Below are positions 37,530 to 46,760 of a stretch of 64,000 nucleotides of DNA, in pieces. The DNA comes from Rhizobium pisi. GTDB taxonomy: Bacteria; Pseudomonadota; Alphaproteobacteria; Rhizobiales; Rhizobiaceae. The DNA lies in assembly GCF_003938655.1 (NCBI RefSeq), contig NZ_RJJT01000013.1, positions 62,001 to 126,000 of the forward strand. Direction: 5' to 3'. Both the position numbers and the translations under genes were made by a program. Under the pieces are notes generated by a model that ran no database searches, was not told the origin of the DNA, and saw only the letters and a list, made by a program, of their open reading frames with translations. Positions within the stretch are counted from its first letter, which is position 1; every line of letters begins with the position of its first letter.

Positions 37530-40529
37530 TTAATGCGCCTCGTCCCAATTGGTGGCGGCGCGCGCATCGACCCTCAGCGGCACGCGCATTTCGAGCGCCG
37601 GCATGGTGGCGTTTTCCATGACCGAGACGATGATCGGCATTGCCTTTTCGACATCCTCGTCCTCGACTTCGAAGATGAGTTCGTCATGCACCTGCAGCAG
37701 CATGCGGACGCGCTCTGCAAGGCCGGCTTCAACAAGCGCCGGCTCCATCTTGATCATCGCCCGGCGGATAACGTCGGCAGCCGAGCCCTGGATCGGCGCG
37801 TTGATCGCGGCGCGCTCGTTGAAGGCGCGCACTGATGGATTGGAAGAGCGGATTTCCGGATAGTTGATTCGCCGGCCGAAGATCGTCTCGACATAACCCT
37901 TGTCGCGCGCCATGGCCTTGCGGCTTTCCATATAGTCGCGAATGCCGGGGAATCGCTCGAAATACTTCTTGATGTAGTCGCCGGCTTCCGAACGCTCGAT
38001 CGAGAGCTGGTTGGCGAGCCCGAAGGCCGAGATGCCGTAGATGATGCCGAAATTGATCGCCTTGGCGCGACGGCGCACTTCGCCCGGCATGCCTTCGACA
38101 GGCACGCCGAACATTTCCGAAGCGGTCATGGCATGGATGTCGACGCCATCCTCGAAGGCCTTGGTCAGCTGCGGGATCTCGGCCACATGGGCAAGCACGC
38201 GCAGTTCGATCTGGCTGTAGTCGGCCGAAATCAGCTTGTGGCCTGGTGTCGAGATGAAGGCCGTGCGGATCTTGCGGCCTTCCGATGTGCGCACCGGAAT
38301 ATTCTGCAGGTTCGGCTCGGAGGAGGACAGGCGCCCCGTCGTCGTCGATGCCAGCGAGTAGGAGGTGTGGACCCGCTTGGTCTCCGGATGGACATAGCCG
38401 GGGAGTGCGTCGGTATAGGTGGATTTCAGTTTGGTTAGCTGGCGCCAGTCGACAATCTTGCGCGGCAGCTCGAAACCGGCGGCGGCGAGATCCTCGAGTA
38501 CCTGCGCGGAGGTGGACCATTGCCCCGTTTTCGTCTTGCTGCCGCCGGCAAGGCCCATCTTGCCGAACAGGATGTCGCCCAGCTGCTTCGGCGAGCCGAT
38601 GTTGAAACGCTCGCCGGCCAGCACGTAGATCTCGTCCTCCAGCCTCGCGGCACCCTGGGCCAATTCGCCGGAGAGGCGCGACAGGATCTGCCTGTCGACG
38701 GTGATGCCGCGCGCTTCCATGCGCGCCAGCACCGGCAGCAGCGGCCGCTCCAGCCGTTCATAGACGCTGGTCAATCCTGCCGCTGCGAGCCTCGGCTTCA
38801 GCACCAGCCAGAGGCGCAGCGTCACTTCGGCGTCTTCGGCGGCGTAATGGGTGGCACGGTCGATATCGACCAGATCGAAGGTAACGTTCGCCTTGCCGCT
38901 GCCCGCCACGTCCTTATAGGCGATCGGCGTGTGGCCAAGGAATTTCTCCGATAGCGGATCCATGCCGTGTGCGCCGGTTCCGGCGTCGAGCACATATGAA
39001 ATCAGCATCGTGTCATCGAAACTCTTCGTCTCGATACCGTAGCGCTTCATTAGCAGGTAATCGTATTTCAGGTTCTGGGCGACCTTCAGAACCGTTTCGT
39101 CCTCCAGCAGCGCCTTCAGCCGCGGCAGAGCATCGCGCATCGGGATCTGGTTTTCGACAAGGCCGCCGCCGAGCAGATCGCCGACGCCGTTCTTATGGGT
39201 AAGCGGTATATAGGCGGCGCGGATCTTCGTGCCCGTGGGATCGGCCATATTGTCGGCGATCGCCATCGAGAAGCCGACAAGCTCGGCCTGCATCGCATCG
39301 AGCGACGTGGTCTCGGTGTCGAAAGCGACGAGGCCGGTATCGCGCGCATCGGCAATCCAGCGGTCGAGCGTCGCCAGATCGCGGATCGCAACGTAGGCCG
39401 AATGATCGAAAGGCAGGCTCGCAAAGGCTTCGGCCCGCGCCTTGGCAAGATCGGCAGGTGCGAAGGCGCCTTCGACCGCAGCCTTCGCTTTTGCGCGCGG
39501 CGGCACGGGCACAGCGTCGCCAGAAACTTCGGGGATGCCGCCGGCAACCGGTTCCGGCTCCGCCACATCGAGATCGGGGCCGTGGGCCGCCTCACCCCAT
39601 TCGATACGGACGACCGCCGGCTCGATGGCGCTTGCATCACAATCGCAGACTTCCGCGACGCGGCGCGTCAGCGTCGTGAATTCCATCGTCTTGAGGAAGC
39701 CGATCAGCTTCGGGCCATTCTGCGGTTCCAGCACCAGCGCGTCGAGGTCGAGATCCAGCGGCACATCGGTGCGCAGCCGCACAAGCTCACGCGAGAGCTT
39801 GGCCATGTCGACATTGGCGAGGATCGTCTCGCGGCGCTTGACCTGCTTGATCTCGGTAGCGCGTTCGAGCAGCGTATCGAGATCGCCGTACTCCTCGAGA
39901 AGCTGGGCAGCGGTTTTCGGGCCGATGCCGGGAATGCCGGGAACGTTGTCGACGGAATCGCCGGTCATCGCCTGCAGGTCGATCATCTTTTCCGGCGGCA
40001 CGCCCCATTTCTCGATGACATCGGGAATGCCGATCTGCTTGTCCTTCATACTGTCATACATGTGGACACTCGAGGTGACGAGCTGCATCAGGTCCTTGTC
40101 GGAGGAGACGATGGTGACGTCGGCGCCGGTCGCTTCCGCCTGGCGGGCGTAGGTGGCGATGATATCATCCGCTTCGAAGCCCTCGGTCTCGATGCAGGGC
40201 AGGTTGAAGGCGCGGGTCGCTTCTCGGATCAGGCCGAATTGCGGAATGAGTTCTTCCGGAGGCGCGGATCGGTTCGCCTTGTAGGCGTCGTAGAGATCCT
40301 TGCGAAACGTCTTCGAGGAATAATCGAAAATCACGGCGAGATGGGTCGGCGTCACGCCGACATCGGTATTGCGCGCATCCCTGAGCAGTTTCCACAGCAT
40401 GTTGCAGAAACCGGAGACGGCGCCTACCGGCAGACCGTCGGTTTTGCGGGTCAGCGGCGGCAGCGCATGAAACGCCCGGAAGATGAATCCGGAGCCATCG
40501 ACTAGGAAGAGGTGATCGCCTTTTTTCAT
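37530..40529 (-). CDS. polA: DNA polymerase I
   Basis: Repair and Okazaki-fragment polymerase, 999 residues. Three domains follow in order: 5'-3' exonuclease (1 to about 290), 3'-5' proofreading exonuclease (about 385-580) and polymerase (about 620-999). The first contains GSGFIFRAFHALP and ETEGFEADDIIATYA. The second has an intact FDTETTSLD near 404 and AAEDAEVTLRLW. The third has motif A DYSQIELR near 771, O-helix RRRAKAINFGIIYG near 826 and motif C VHDELIFE near 950. All catalytic acids are present, so proofreading should be active. A small RNA and marR lie beyond its 5' end. Confidence 0.98.
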   Translation of the reverse strand: MKKGDHLFLVDGSGFIFRAFHALPPLTRKTDGLPVGAVSGFCNMLWKLLRDARNTDVGVTPTHLAVIFDYSSKTFRKDLYDAYKANRSAPPEELIPQFGLIREATRAFNLPCIETEGFEADDIIATYARQAEATGADVTIVSSDKDLMQLVTSSVHMYDSMKDKQIGIPDVIEKWGVPPEKMIDLQAMTGDSVDNVPGIPGIGPKTAAQLLEEYGDLDTLLERATEIKQVKRRETILANVDMAKLSRELVRLRTDVPLDLDLDALVLEPQNGPKLIGFLKTMEFTTLTRRVAEVCDCDASAIEPAVVRIEWGEAAHGPDLDVAEPEPVAGGIPEVSGDAVPVPPRAKAKAAVEGAFAPADLAKARAEAFASLPFDHSAYVAIRDLATLDRWIADARDTGLVAFDTETTSLDAMQAELVGFSMAIADNMADPTGTKIRAAYIPLTHKNGVGDLLGGGLVENQIPMRDALPRLKALLEDETVLKVAQNLKYDYLLMKRYGIETKSFDDTMLISYVLDAGTGAHGMDPLSEKFLGHTPIAYKDVAGSGKANVTFDLVDIDRATHYAAEDAEVTLRLWLVLKPRLAAAGLTSVYERLERPLLPVLARMEARGITVDRQILSRLSGELAQGAARLEDEIYVLAGERFNIGSPKQLGDILFGKMGLAGGSKTKTGQWSTSAQVLEDLAAAGFELPRKIVDWRQLTKLKSTYTDALPGYVHPETKRVHTSYSLASTTTGRLSSSEPNLQNIPVRTSEGRKIRTAFISTPGHKLISADYSQIELRVLAHVAEIPQLTKAFEDGVDIHAMTASEMFGVPVEGMPGEVRRRAKAINFGIIYGISAFGLANQLSIERSEAGDYIKKYFERFPGIRDYMESRKAMARDKGYVETIFGRRINYPEIRSSNPSVRAFNERAAINAPIQGSAADVIRRAMIKMEPALVEAGLAERVRMLLQVHDELIFEVEDEDVEKAMPIIVSVMENATMPALEMRVPLRVDARAATNWDEAH

Positions 40530-40691
40530 GCGTGCATGGATAGCGCGGGCACGGGACGAGGTCCATATAAAGTTCGGCGCGCGAAACGGATTATGGCGTT
40601 CGAACCCCGACGACCCCGCTCACCAAACTGTTACCGATTTGTAACGCGCCTTCTCCCTTGAAAAACCACATTCGCAGCCACAAATCCATGT

Positions 40692-40839
40692 CACCGGCGT
40701 TTGATCGCGCCGCGGGTCTGATTGCCGGCTTGTCCCCCGCCGCATCAGGCTTGGACAAAGGCCTTATCCCCCTCTCCGGGCCTTTGTCCCCATTTTAAGG
40801 TCGCCATGGCCAACCTCCAGGCCATGGCGACTTTGTTTT
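40692..40839 (+). ncRNA. αr7-type small RNA (Smr7C-like)
   Basis: The polA-MarR gap is where the αr7 RNA lies in Sinorhizobium meliloti (established knowledge, recalled). Two perfect 11-bp hairpins are present. One is GGACAAAGGCC (40753-40763)/GGCCTTTGTCC (40779-40789), whose loop holds CCCCCTCTCC. The other is TCGCCATGGCC (40801-40811)/GGCCATGGCGA (40820-40830), whose loop holds CCTCC, followed by CTTTGTTTT as terminator. The C-rich loops could pair with Shine-Dalgarno sequences. The 5' end is an estimate from a TTGAAA at 40659 and the roughly 150-nt family length. Confidence 0.85.
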
Positions 40840-40937
40840 CTCGCGATAGTCGAAATTCGATCGCAGCCTGCATGTTTTGGAGCATCGTCTGCGATTGCTG
40901 CATTGTCTCCGTCAAGCTTTTGAGCCAACTTGCAATC

Positions 40938-41369
40938 ATGGGATTTAACCGCATGGATTCGGGAGCCTACCTTGCCAGCCAGTTGGCGAAGGGTTTTGCC
41001 CGCTCGCTGCATCAGCGCGCGGTCGGGCTCGGTTTTTCCCCCGGCCAGTTTCCCATTTTGCTGGAGCTCTGGGCCGAGGACGGGCTGACCCAGAAACAGC
41101 TTCTTGAGAGGGTCGATATCGAGCAGGCGACTATGGCCAATACGCTTTCGCGCATGGTCCGCGACGGGCTGATCGAACGCCGGCCGCATCCAACCGACAA
41201 ACGGGCGCAACTGATCTTCCTGACGCCGAAGGCCCGCGCCATGGAGGCCGAGGCGATCGAGACCGCTCGCGAGGCCGACCTTGCGCTGTTCAAGGGTTTT
41301 CGGGTTTTCGAACGCGAGCTGACGCTCGAATATATCCGCCGGCTCCTGGAAAACGCCAAGGCGCTCTGA
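40938..41369 (+). CDS. MarR family transcriptional regulator
   Basis: Winged-helix regulator of 143 residues. The MarR core spans about 12-135: FSPGQFPILLELWAEDGLTQKQLLERV, then recognition helix region DIEQATMANTLSRMVRDGLIERRPHPTDKRAQ. A longer frame reaching to 40722 would run through the small RNA and its terminator, so I start at ATG 40938 (ATG 40953 is an alternative). No strong ribosome site is visible. Ligand and targets are unknown. Confidence 0.88.
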   Translation: MGFNRMDSGAYLASQLAKGFARSLHQRAVGLGFSPGQFPILLELWAEDGLTQKQLLERVDIEQATMANTLSRMVRDGLIERRPHPTDKRAQLIFLTPKARAMEAEAIETAREADLALFKGFRVFERELTLEYIRRLLENAKAL

Positions 41370-41391
41370 AAAGACGTGCGGCGCTATAAGA

Positions 41392-43776
41392 TCACTCGCG
41401 GACAAGGTGCGCGCGGCGCAGCGGCAGCACGCCATTCTCGATCTGTTCGGCCAGAAGGCTTTCGCAGGCGGCGAGCTTGACGCTCGGCTCGATATCCGGC
41501 TTGCCGAGCAGAAGCCCCTGCACTTGCGTGCAGCCCTCCTCGACGACGATCCGGCGCTGCATTTCGGTTTCCACACCCTCCGTCACAACAGGCATGCCGA
41601 GGCTATGACCAAGGCCGATGATGGCGCGCACGATCGAGCGCGCCGCCGCATCATGTTCCAGCACGCCGGTAAAACTTCGATCAACCTTGATCTTGTCGAA
41701 GGGAAATGAGCGCAGGTTGGAAAGCGAGGAGAAACCGGTGCCGAAATCGTCCATGACGATGTGCACGCCAAGTTTGTGCAGCCGCAGCAGCGTCGTCATC
41801 ACCCGGTCACGATCACGGATGAGCGCTGCCTCGGTGATTTCGATCTCCAACCGGTCGGGCGCAAGCCCGGTTTCGGCAAGGATCGCCTCGATCCGCTCAC
41901 AGAGGTTCGGCAGCATGAATTGCACGGGCGAAAGATTGACGGCAATCCGCAACGGCAACGGCCAGCGCACGGCCTCCCTGCAGGCCTGCTGCAAGACCCA
42001 TTCGCCGAGTTGGACGATCGAGCCGCTTTCCTCGGCGATCGGGATGAAGATATCGGGCTCGGTCAAACCGTGGCCCGGCCGGTTCCAGCGCATCAAAGCC
42101 TCGTAGCCGCCGATCTCGCCGCTTTGCGCATCGAGGATCGGCTGATAGCTGACATAAATCTGGTTGCGGATGATGGCATGGCGCAGTTCGCTTTCGATCT
42201 GGCGACGGTTCCTTGCCGCCTTGTCCATTTCCGCATCGAAGAAACACACCTTGCCGCGACCGTCATGCTTGACGCGGTAGAGCGCAGTATCGGCATTGTT
42301 GCAGAGATCTTCGGCAGCAGTTCCATCCGCGGGATAGAGCGCAATGCCGACGCTGACGCCGACGGCTGTGGGATCACGCGCCGTGTCCATCTCGGCGGCG
42401 AACTCGTCGAGGATCGTCGTTGCAAGTTTTTGCGCCGCAGCCGGCTGCTGCCCGGCGGGCTGGATGATGGCGAATTCATCGCCGCCGAGGCGGGCGATCG
42501 TATCGCTTTCATCGGCCACGCGGCGCAGGATCGAGGCGACCTTGCCGAGAATGCGGTCGCCTTCGGCATGACCGAAGATATCGTTGACGGACTTGAAGCG
42601 ATCGAGGTCGAGATAGAAGAGGGCAACCTGGCTATTCTTTCGTTCGGCCATCTGCAACGCTTGTCGGATGCGGGTATCGAACAGCGACCTGTTCGGCAGA
42701 TCGGTGAGCACATCGTGGTGGGCGAGATGTTCGATCATCTCCTCGGCCTGCCTGCGCTCGGTGAGATCACGCACTGCAAGCACCTCGCAATTGTGCCCGC
42801 GATAGACGATCCTGCTTGAGGTCACTTCGACGGCGATCTCCCTGCCTTTCCTGGTGTTGAGCAGCGTCTCGCCGGGCCCGTTCTGTCCTGTCCCCTGGGT
42901 AGCGGTCAAAACGGCCGAGGGCGCCTTGCCGGCAAGGTCGGCAAGCTTCCAGCCGGAAAGCCCCTGGAAACGTTCATTGGCATCGATGATCCGGCCATCG
43001 CGCAGGATCAACAGCCCTTCCTGTGAGGCATTCGCGAGCCCCCTCAGATCCGTCAGATGGCTTTCGATAAAGACCACCGCGAGCGCAATCAGAATGAGCG
43101 TCATCGCTGCCACCACGACGATCGTGGCAAGCAGGCTGGCATCGAGCACCGTTGCAGGAACCTGATTGCCGGGATCCGGCACGAGCGTGATGCTGGCCAT
43201 CGAGATGAAATGGAGAGCGCAGATCGCGAGGACGAAAGTGATTGACGAGGCGACGAGCCGCCTCGCTCCCCTCAATTGGAAAAAGGCATAGAAGGCGGCG
43301 CTCGACAGCAGCGCTCCCGCGAGAACCGCACTCAGCGTCATGACGGGATCGTAGAGGATTACCGCCTGCGTTTCGATCGCCTGCATGCCGGTCAGGTGCA
43401 TGGAGGCGATGCCGAACGCCATCAGCACGCCGCCGAAGATGGGAGAAAACCTGCCGCGGCTTTCTGAAGCGACGAGGATCGCCACCCACGAACCGACAAC
43501 CGACAGGAGGAAGGAAAGCGCCGTCAGACCCAGCTGGTAGCCGATCGGCATGCCGCCGTCATAGGCCAGCATCGCGATGAAGTGCGTTGCCCATACGCCG
43601 GTGCCGAAGGCGAAAGCCGAGGCGCCGATCCAGAGTTTGCGCCGCCCGGCATCGCATTCCTGGGCGCGGGAAAGCGGCAGCATCGCCGACATCGCGCCGA
43701 CCAGGCAGACCGCAGCGGCCGCAAGCACCAGCCGCCAATCATGATTGTCCCGAATACATGTAATGACCGAAAACAT
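41392..43776 (-). CDS. MHYT-PAS-GGDEF-EAL cyclic-di-GMP protein
   Basis: Membrane sensor that could make and degrade cyclic di-GMP, 794 residues. The N terminus has seven predicted helices with three MHYT-type motifs (THFIAM, MHLTGM, LHFISM), a domain proposed to sense oxygen, CO or NO through copper. A PAS-like region (about 250-345), GGDEF (LGGDEFAII near 432) and EAL (YEALMRW near 559) follow. The EAL catalytic set is intact: ITEAAL, DDFGTGFSSL, KVDRSF, TEGVE. Both outputs look competent, so net activity cannot be predicted. Confidence 0.93.
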   Translation of the reverse strand: MFSVITCIRDNHDWRLVLAAAAVCLVGAMSAMLPLSRAQECDAGRRKLWIGASAFAFGTGVWATHFIAMLAYDGGMPIGYQLGLTALSFLLSVVGSWVAILVASESRGRFSPIFGGVLMAFGIASMHLTGMQAIETQAVILYDPVMTLSAVLAGALLSSAAFYAFFQLRGARRLVASSITFVLAICALHFISMASITLVPDPGNQVPATVLDASLLATIVVVAAMTLILIALAVVFIESHLTDLRGLANASQEGLLILRDGRIIDANERFQGLSGWKLADLAGKAPSAVLTATQGTGQNGPGETLLNTRKGREIAVEVTSSRIVYRGHNCEVLAVRDLTERRQAEEMIEHLAHHDVLTDLPNRSLFDTRIRQALQMAERKNSQVALFYLDLDRFKSVNDIFGHAEGDRILGKVASILRRVADESDTIARLGGDEFAIIQPAGQQPAAAQKLATTILDEFAAEMDTARDPTAVGVSVGIALYPADGTAAEDLCNNADTALYRVKHDGRGKVCFFDAEMDKAARNRRQIESELRHAIIRNQIYVSYQPILDAQSGEIGGYEALMRWNRPGHGLTEPDIFIPIAEESGSIVQLGEWVLQQACREAVRWPLPLRIAVNLSPVQFMLPNLCERIEAILAETGLAPDRLEIEITEAALIRDRDRVMTTLLRLHKLGVHIVMDDFGTGFSSLSNLRSFPFDKIKVDRSFTGVLEHDAAARSIVRAIIGLGHSLGMPVVTEGVETEMQRRIVVEEGCTQVQGLLLGKPDIEPSVKLAACESLLAEQIENGVLPLRRAHLVRE

Positions 43777-43990
43777 CCGAACCTCGAACAGCTGAATTCG
43801 GTCAGGCTATTTAGGTTGTACTAAATAACTGTAAATTGAATTAGAATTCTCTTCTATATTATCCAGCAAATCTTCCTGCTATCGGTCTATGCTCCGCTGG
43901 CCTTTCGCGCCGCCGATTTTTTGTTTTTCCGCCTCGCCTGCCTTTCTGGTTTGGTCTATCGTCCGGCCGAATTTCAAAAAGGAGTCGAAA

Positions 43991-45379
43991 ATGACCGATA
44001 TCAATCAGGTGCTTGCGCGCGCGGACCAAAACCTTCCATCGAGCCTCGACAAGCTGTTCGAACTTCTGCGCATCGAGTCGATTTCCACCGATCCCGCCTA
44101 CAAAGCCGAATGCCGCAAGGCTGCGGAATGGCTCGTCGCCTATCTTGAAGGGCTCGGATTTACAGCCTCGGTGCGCGACACGCCCGGCCATCCGATGGTT
44201 GTCGCCCACCACGCCGGTGTTTCGACCGATGCGCCGCACGTCCTCTTCTACGGCCACTACGACGTTCAGCCGGTCGATCCGGTCGAACTCTGGGAAAACG
44301 ATCCTTTCGAGCCGTCGATCAAGGATGTCGGCGAGGGCCGCAAGATCCTGACCGGCCGCGGCACCTCCGACGACAAGGGCCAGCTGATGACCTTCGTCGA
44401 AGCCTGCCGCTCCTACAAGGAGATCAACGGTGCGCTTCCCTGCCGCATCACCATCCTCTTCGAGGGTGAGGAGGAATCCGGTTCGCCGTCGCTCAAGCCC
44501 TTCCTCGAAGCCAATGCCACCGAGCTTAAAGCTGATTATGCGCTCGTCTGCGATACCGGCATGTGGGACCGCGACACGCCGGCGATTGCCGCAGCGCTGC
44601 GCGGCCTCGTCGGCGAGGAAGTCGTCGTGACGGCGGCCGACCGCGACCTGCATTCTGGTCTTTTCGGCGGCGCGGCAGCAAATCCGATTCATATTCTCGT
44701 CGAGGCTCTTGCCGGCCTGCACGACGAGACCGGCCGCATCACGCTCGACGGTTTCTACGACGGCGTCGAGGAAACGCCCGACAACATCAAGGCGTCATGG
44801 GAGACGCTCGGCAAGACCGCGGAAAGTTTCCTCGGCGAGGTCGGCCTTTCCATTCCGTCCGGCGAAAAGGGCCGGTCGGTGCTCGAGCTCACCTGGGCGC
44901 GGCCGACCGCCGAAATCAACGGCATCTGGGGCGGATATACCGGCGAAGGCTTCAAGACGGTGATCGCTGCCAAGGCTTCGGCCAAGGTTTCGTTCCGCCT
45001 TGTCGGCACGCAGGACCCCGACGCCATCCGCAAAGCTTTCCGCAGCTATATCAACTCGAAGATTCCGGCCGACTGCTCGGTCGAATTCCATCCGCATGGC
45101 GGCTCGCCGGCGATCCATCTCTCCTATGACTCACCTGTCCTGACCAAGGCGAAAACCGCGCTTTCCGACGAGTGGCCGAAACCCGCCATCGTCATCGGGA
45201 TGGGCGGCTCGATCCCGATCGTCGGGGATTTCCAGAAAATGCTCGGTATGGAATCGCTGCTCGTCGGGTTCGGCCTCAGCGATGACCGCATCCATTCGCC
45301 GAACGAGAAATATGAACTCGTCTCCTACCACAAGGGCATCCGCTCCTGGGTGCGAATCCTTCAGGCGCTCGCTGCCTGA
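43991..45379 (+). CDS. M20 family metallopeptidase (dipeptidase-like)
   Basis: Zinc-dependent cytoplasmic peptidase or acyl-amino-acid hydrolase, 462 residues. The metal-binding YGHYDVQPVDP (about 80-90) and RGTSDDKGQ (about 118-126, Asp bridging) are followed by the catalytic Glu pair in FEGEEESGSPSL. RDLHSGLFGGAA lies before the dimerisation insert (about 200-370). GGAG precedes the ATG; an upstream frame extension to 43889 has no similarity. The substrate cannot be read. Confidence 0.9.
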   Translation: MTDINQVLARADQNLPSSLDKLFELLRIESISTDPAYKAECRKAAEWLVAYLEGLGFTASVRDTPGHPMVVAHHAGVSTDAPHVLFYGHYDVQPVDPVELWENDPFEPSIKDVGEGRKILTGRGTSDDKGQLMTFVEACRSYKEINGALPCRITILFEGEEESGSPSLKPFLEANATELKADYALVCDTGMWDRDTPAIAAALRGLVGEEVVVTAADRDLHSGLFGGAAANPIHILVEALAGLHDETGRITLDGFYDGVEETPDNIKASWETLGKTAESFLGEVGLSIPSGEKGRSVLELTWARPTAEINGIWGGYTGEGFKTVIAAKASAKVSFRLVGTQDPDAIRKAFRSYINSKIPADCSVEFHPHGGSPAIHLSYDSPVLTKAKTALSDEWPKPAIVIGMGGSIPIVGDFQKMLGMESLLVGFGLSDDRIHSPNEKYELVSYHKGIRSWVRILQALAA

Positions 45380-45784
45380 GAGGGAAAAGGGCGCGCCTTC
45401 AAACGGGATGCGCCCTTGCGAAAATCGCGACAACAAAAAGGCCGGTTCAAACCGGCCTTTCGTCGTCCGCTCGTCTCAGTGCCAGTTCATCCGTGGTCAA
45501 GGAGAAAGCGGTATTGCAATGAGACTGCCCCCGAAAGGTTAACGAGGCGTTAACGGCGCCAACTCTCTGCCGGAAACATTGCTTGGAGCTTCAAGGCGCT
45601 GACAGAAATTTCGCCGTTCAAGCTACATTCATCGAGTGCGGCATATAAGCCATTGAAAGATAAGATGAATGATAGCAGCAGCTACCGCTGCGGGCGAACG
45701 TTCTATCTTTTGTTTCAGGGGTATGCGGCCGAGGAAACGCGGCCAAGCGCTGCCTGAAAAACGTGCCAACAAGGACTGAGAAGC
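45380..45784. other. 405-bp gap with terminator, upstream of the SH3/RD protein gene
   Basis: The left part holds the terminator of the peptidase gene (45437-45460). I see no gene in the rest. It is less GC-rich and ends with the promoter/leader of the next gene. Confidence 0.4.
45437..45462 (+). terminator. Terminator after the M20 peptidase gene
   Basis: AAAGGCCGGTT (45437-45447) and AACCGGCCTTT (45450-45460) form a perfect stem around a tiny TTCAAA-type loop, starting with A-run and ending in TTTCG. Symmetric form could stop transcription on either strand. Confidence 0.7.
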
Positions 45785-46465
45785 GTGAGAAACCTCTTTG
45801 TAAAAATTGCAGCAGCCGGCCTGTTCATGCTGGCGCCTGCCCTAGCGCAGGCTGCCGAGGGCTACTCGACGGCGAACGTCAACATGCGTGCGGGTCCGAG
45901 CACCCGATATCCTGCCGTCGCAGTCATACCCGCAGGTTCTTCCGTCGAGATCCGCGGATGCCTTTCCGACCTCAACTGGTGCGACGTCGAATTCTACGGC
46001 GGCCGCGGCTGGGTTTCCGGCCAATATGTGCAGGCTCTCTATCAGCAGCGCCGCATCTATGTCGGTCCGCAATATTACCGTCCGCTGGGCATTCCGGTTA
46101 TCCGCTTCAGCGTCGACAATTACTGGGACCGCTACTACCGCAACCGCGATTTCTATCGCGAGCGTGACCGCTGGAGCCGAGGCCCGGACTATTACTACCG
46201 CGACCGCGACAACCGGGATCGCGATCGAGACCGTGATCGGGACAACCGGGATCGCGACCGGAACTGGCGTGAGCGGGATCGCGACCGAGATTGGCGCGAC
46301 CGCGATGGTGACCGGGACCGGCGCGGCGACAATCAAAGAGATGATCGGCAAAGGGACGATTGGCAAAGGTACGATCGGCAAGGGGACGACCGGAGAGGCG
46401 ATGATCGCAGACCGGACCGCAGGGATTTCGATTGCCGCCCTGGCGATCCCTCCTGCGACCAATGA
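45785..46465 (+). CDS. Secreted SH3-domain protein with Arg/Asp-repeat tail
   Basis: A 226-residue exported protein. A signal peptide (about 1-22, ends ALAQA) leads into one bacterial SH3 domain (about 28-82: VNMRAGPSTRYPAVAVIP, LNWCDVEFYGGRGWVSGQYV). A Tyr/Arg-rich linker follows, then about 85 residues of near-tandem RD/RDRDN/RDW units, ending in a Cys pair (CRPGDPSC). The tail should be disordered and highly charged, suited to binding wall polymers or nucleic acids; this is inference. A GTG start at 45785 is preceded by AAGGA. Confidence 0.75.
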   Translation: MRNLFVKIAAAGLFMLAPALAQAAEGYSTANVNMRAGPSTRYPAVAVIPAGSSVEIRGCLSDLNWCDVEFYGGRGWVSGQYVQALYQQRRIYVGPQYYRPLGIPVIRFSVDNYWDRYYRNRDFYRERDRWSRGPDYYYRDRDNRDRDRDRDRDNRDRDRNWRERDRDRDWRDRDGDRDRRGDNQRDDRQRDDWQRYDRQGDDRRGDDRRPDRRDFDCRPGDPSCDQ

Positions 46466-46524
46466 AACAGAAGAGGACGGCCGGGCCGTCCTCTTTCGAG
46501 GTTTCCCAGCCAACGACAACCACC

Positions 46525-46628
46525 TAGAGCATTTCCGTTTTTCTCCGAGTCACTGAAATGCTCTATCTCTTTGTTTTCACGCAATTCCGGACGCAAAACC
46601 GCCACGCACTTTTGCTGGAATTGCTCTA
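46525..46628. repeat. Rhizobial ~100-bp palindromic intergenic repeat
   Basis: It begins TAGAGCATTTCC and ends GGAATTGCTCTA, complementary ends around GAAATGCTCTATCTCTTTG and an internal CAATTCCGGACGCAAAACCG. I recognise it as a widespread Rhizobium intergenic repeat. Only one full copy is visible in this window. Confidence 0.75.
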
Positions 46629-46630
46629 AG

Positions 46631-46760
46631 AAAAAACCCGGCGCTCCCATGTAGGGATGCACCGGGCCTGATGTCGATCGGCGCGTGTTGAGGGGAGACG
46701 GCCGATCATTCGCGGGACGTGAGGGGGTTGTCCCGCTTCTCCATAAACATTCACGAAGCC
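46631..46760 (-). ncRNA. Candidate trans-acting sRNA with anti-Shine-Dalgarno loops
   Basis: On the minus strand three hairpins follow one another. The first is GCGGGAC/GTCCCGC (46730-46736 with 46712-46718) with AACCCCCTCAC in the loop. The second is GATCGGC/GCCGATC (46701-46707 with 46676-46682) with TCTCCCCTC in the loop. The third is a terminator stem CCCGGTGC.../...GCGCCGGG ending at 46637, followed by TTTTTT. This arrangement is like αr-family riboregulators (for example αr14) with CCUCC-type loops. The 5' end near 46760 is a guess; no promoter is certain. Confidence 0.6.

Noticed and set aside
40722-40937. N-terminal extension of the MarR gene
   Set aside because: It runs through two hairpins and a terminator of the small RNA and shows no MarR similarity.
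46190-46420. Tandem short repeats that could suggest a CRISPR or satellite
   Set aside because: The period is 6 to 12 bases, in frame and coding for Arg/Asp units; there are no spacers.
45888-46556. Alternative plus frame over the RD-repeat region (Ile/Ala/Thr/Gly-rich)
   Set aside because: The repeat is regular in all frames. Only the frame at 45785 has a signal peptide and SH3 domain.
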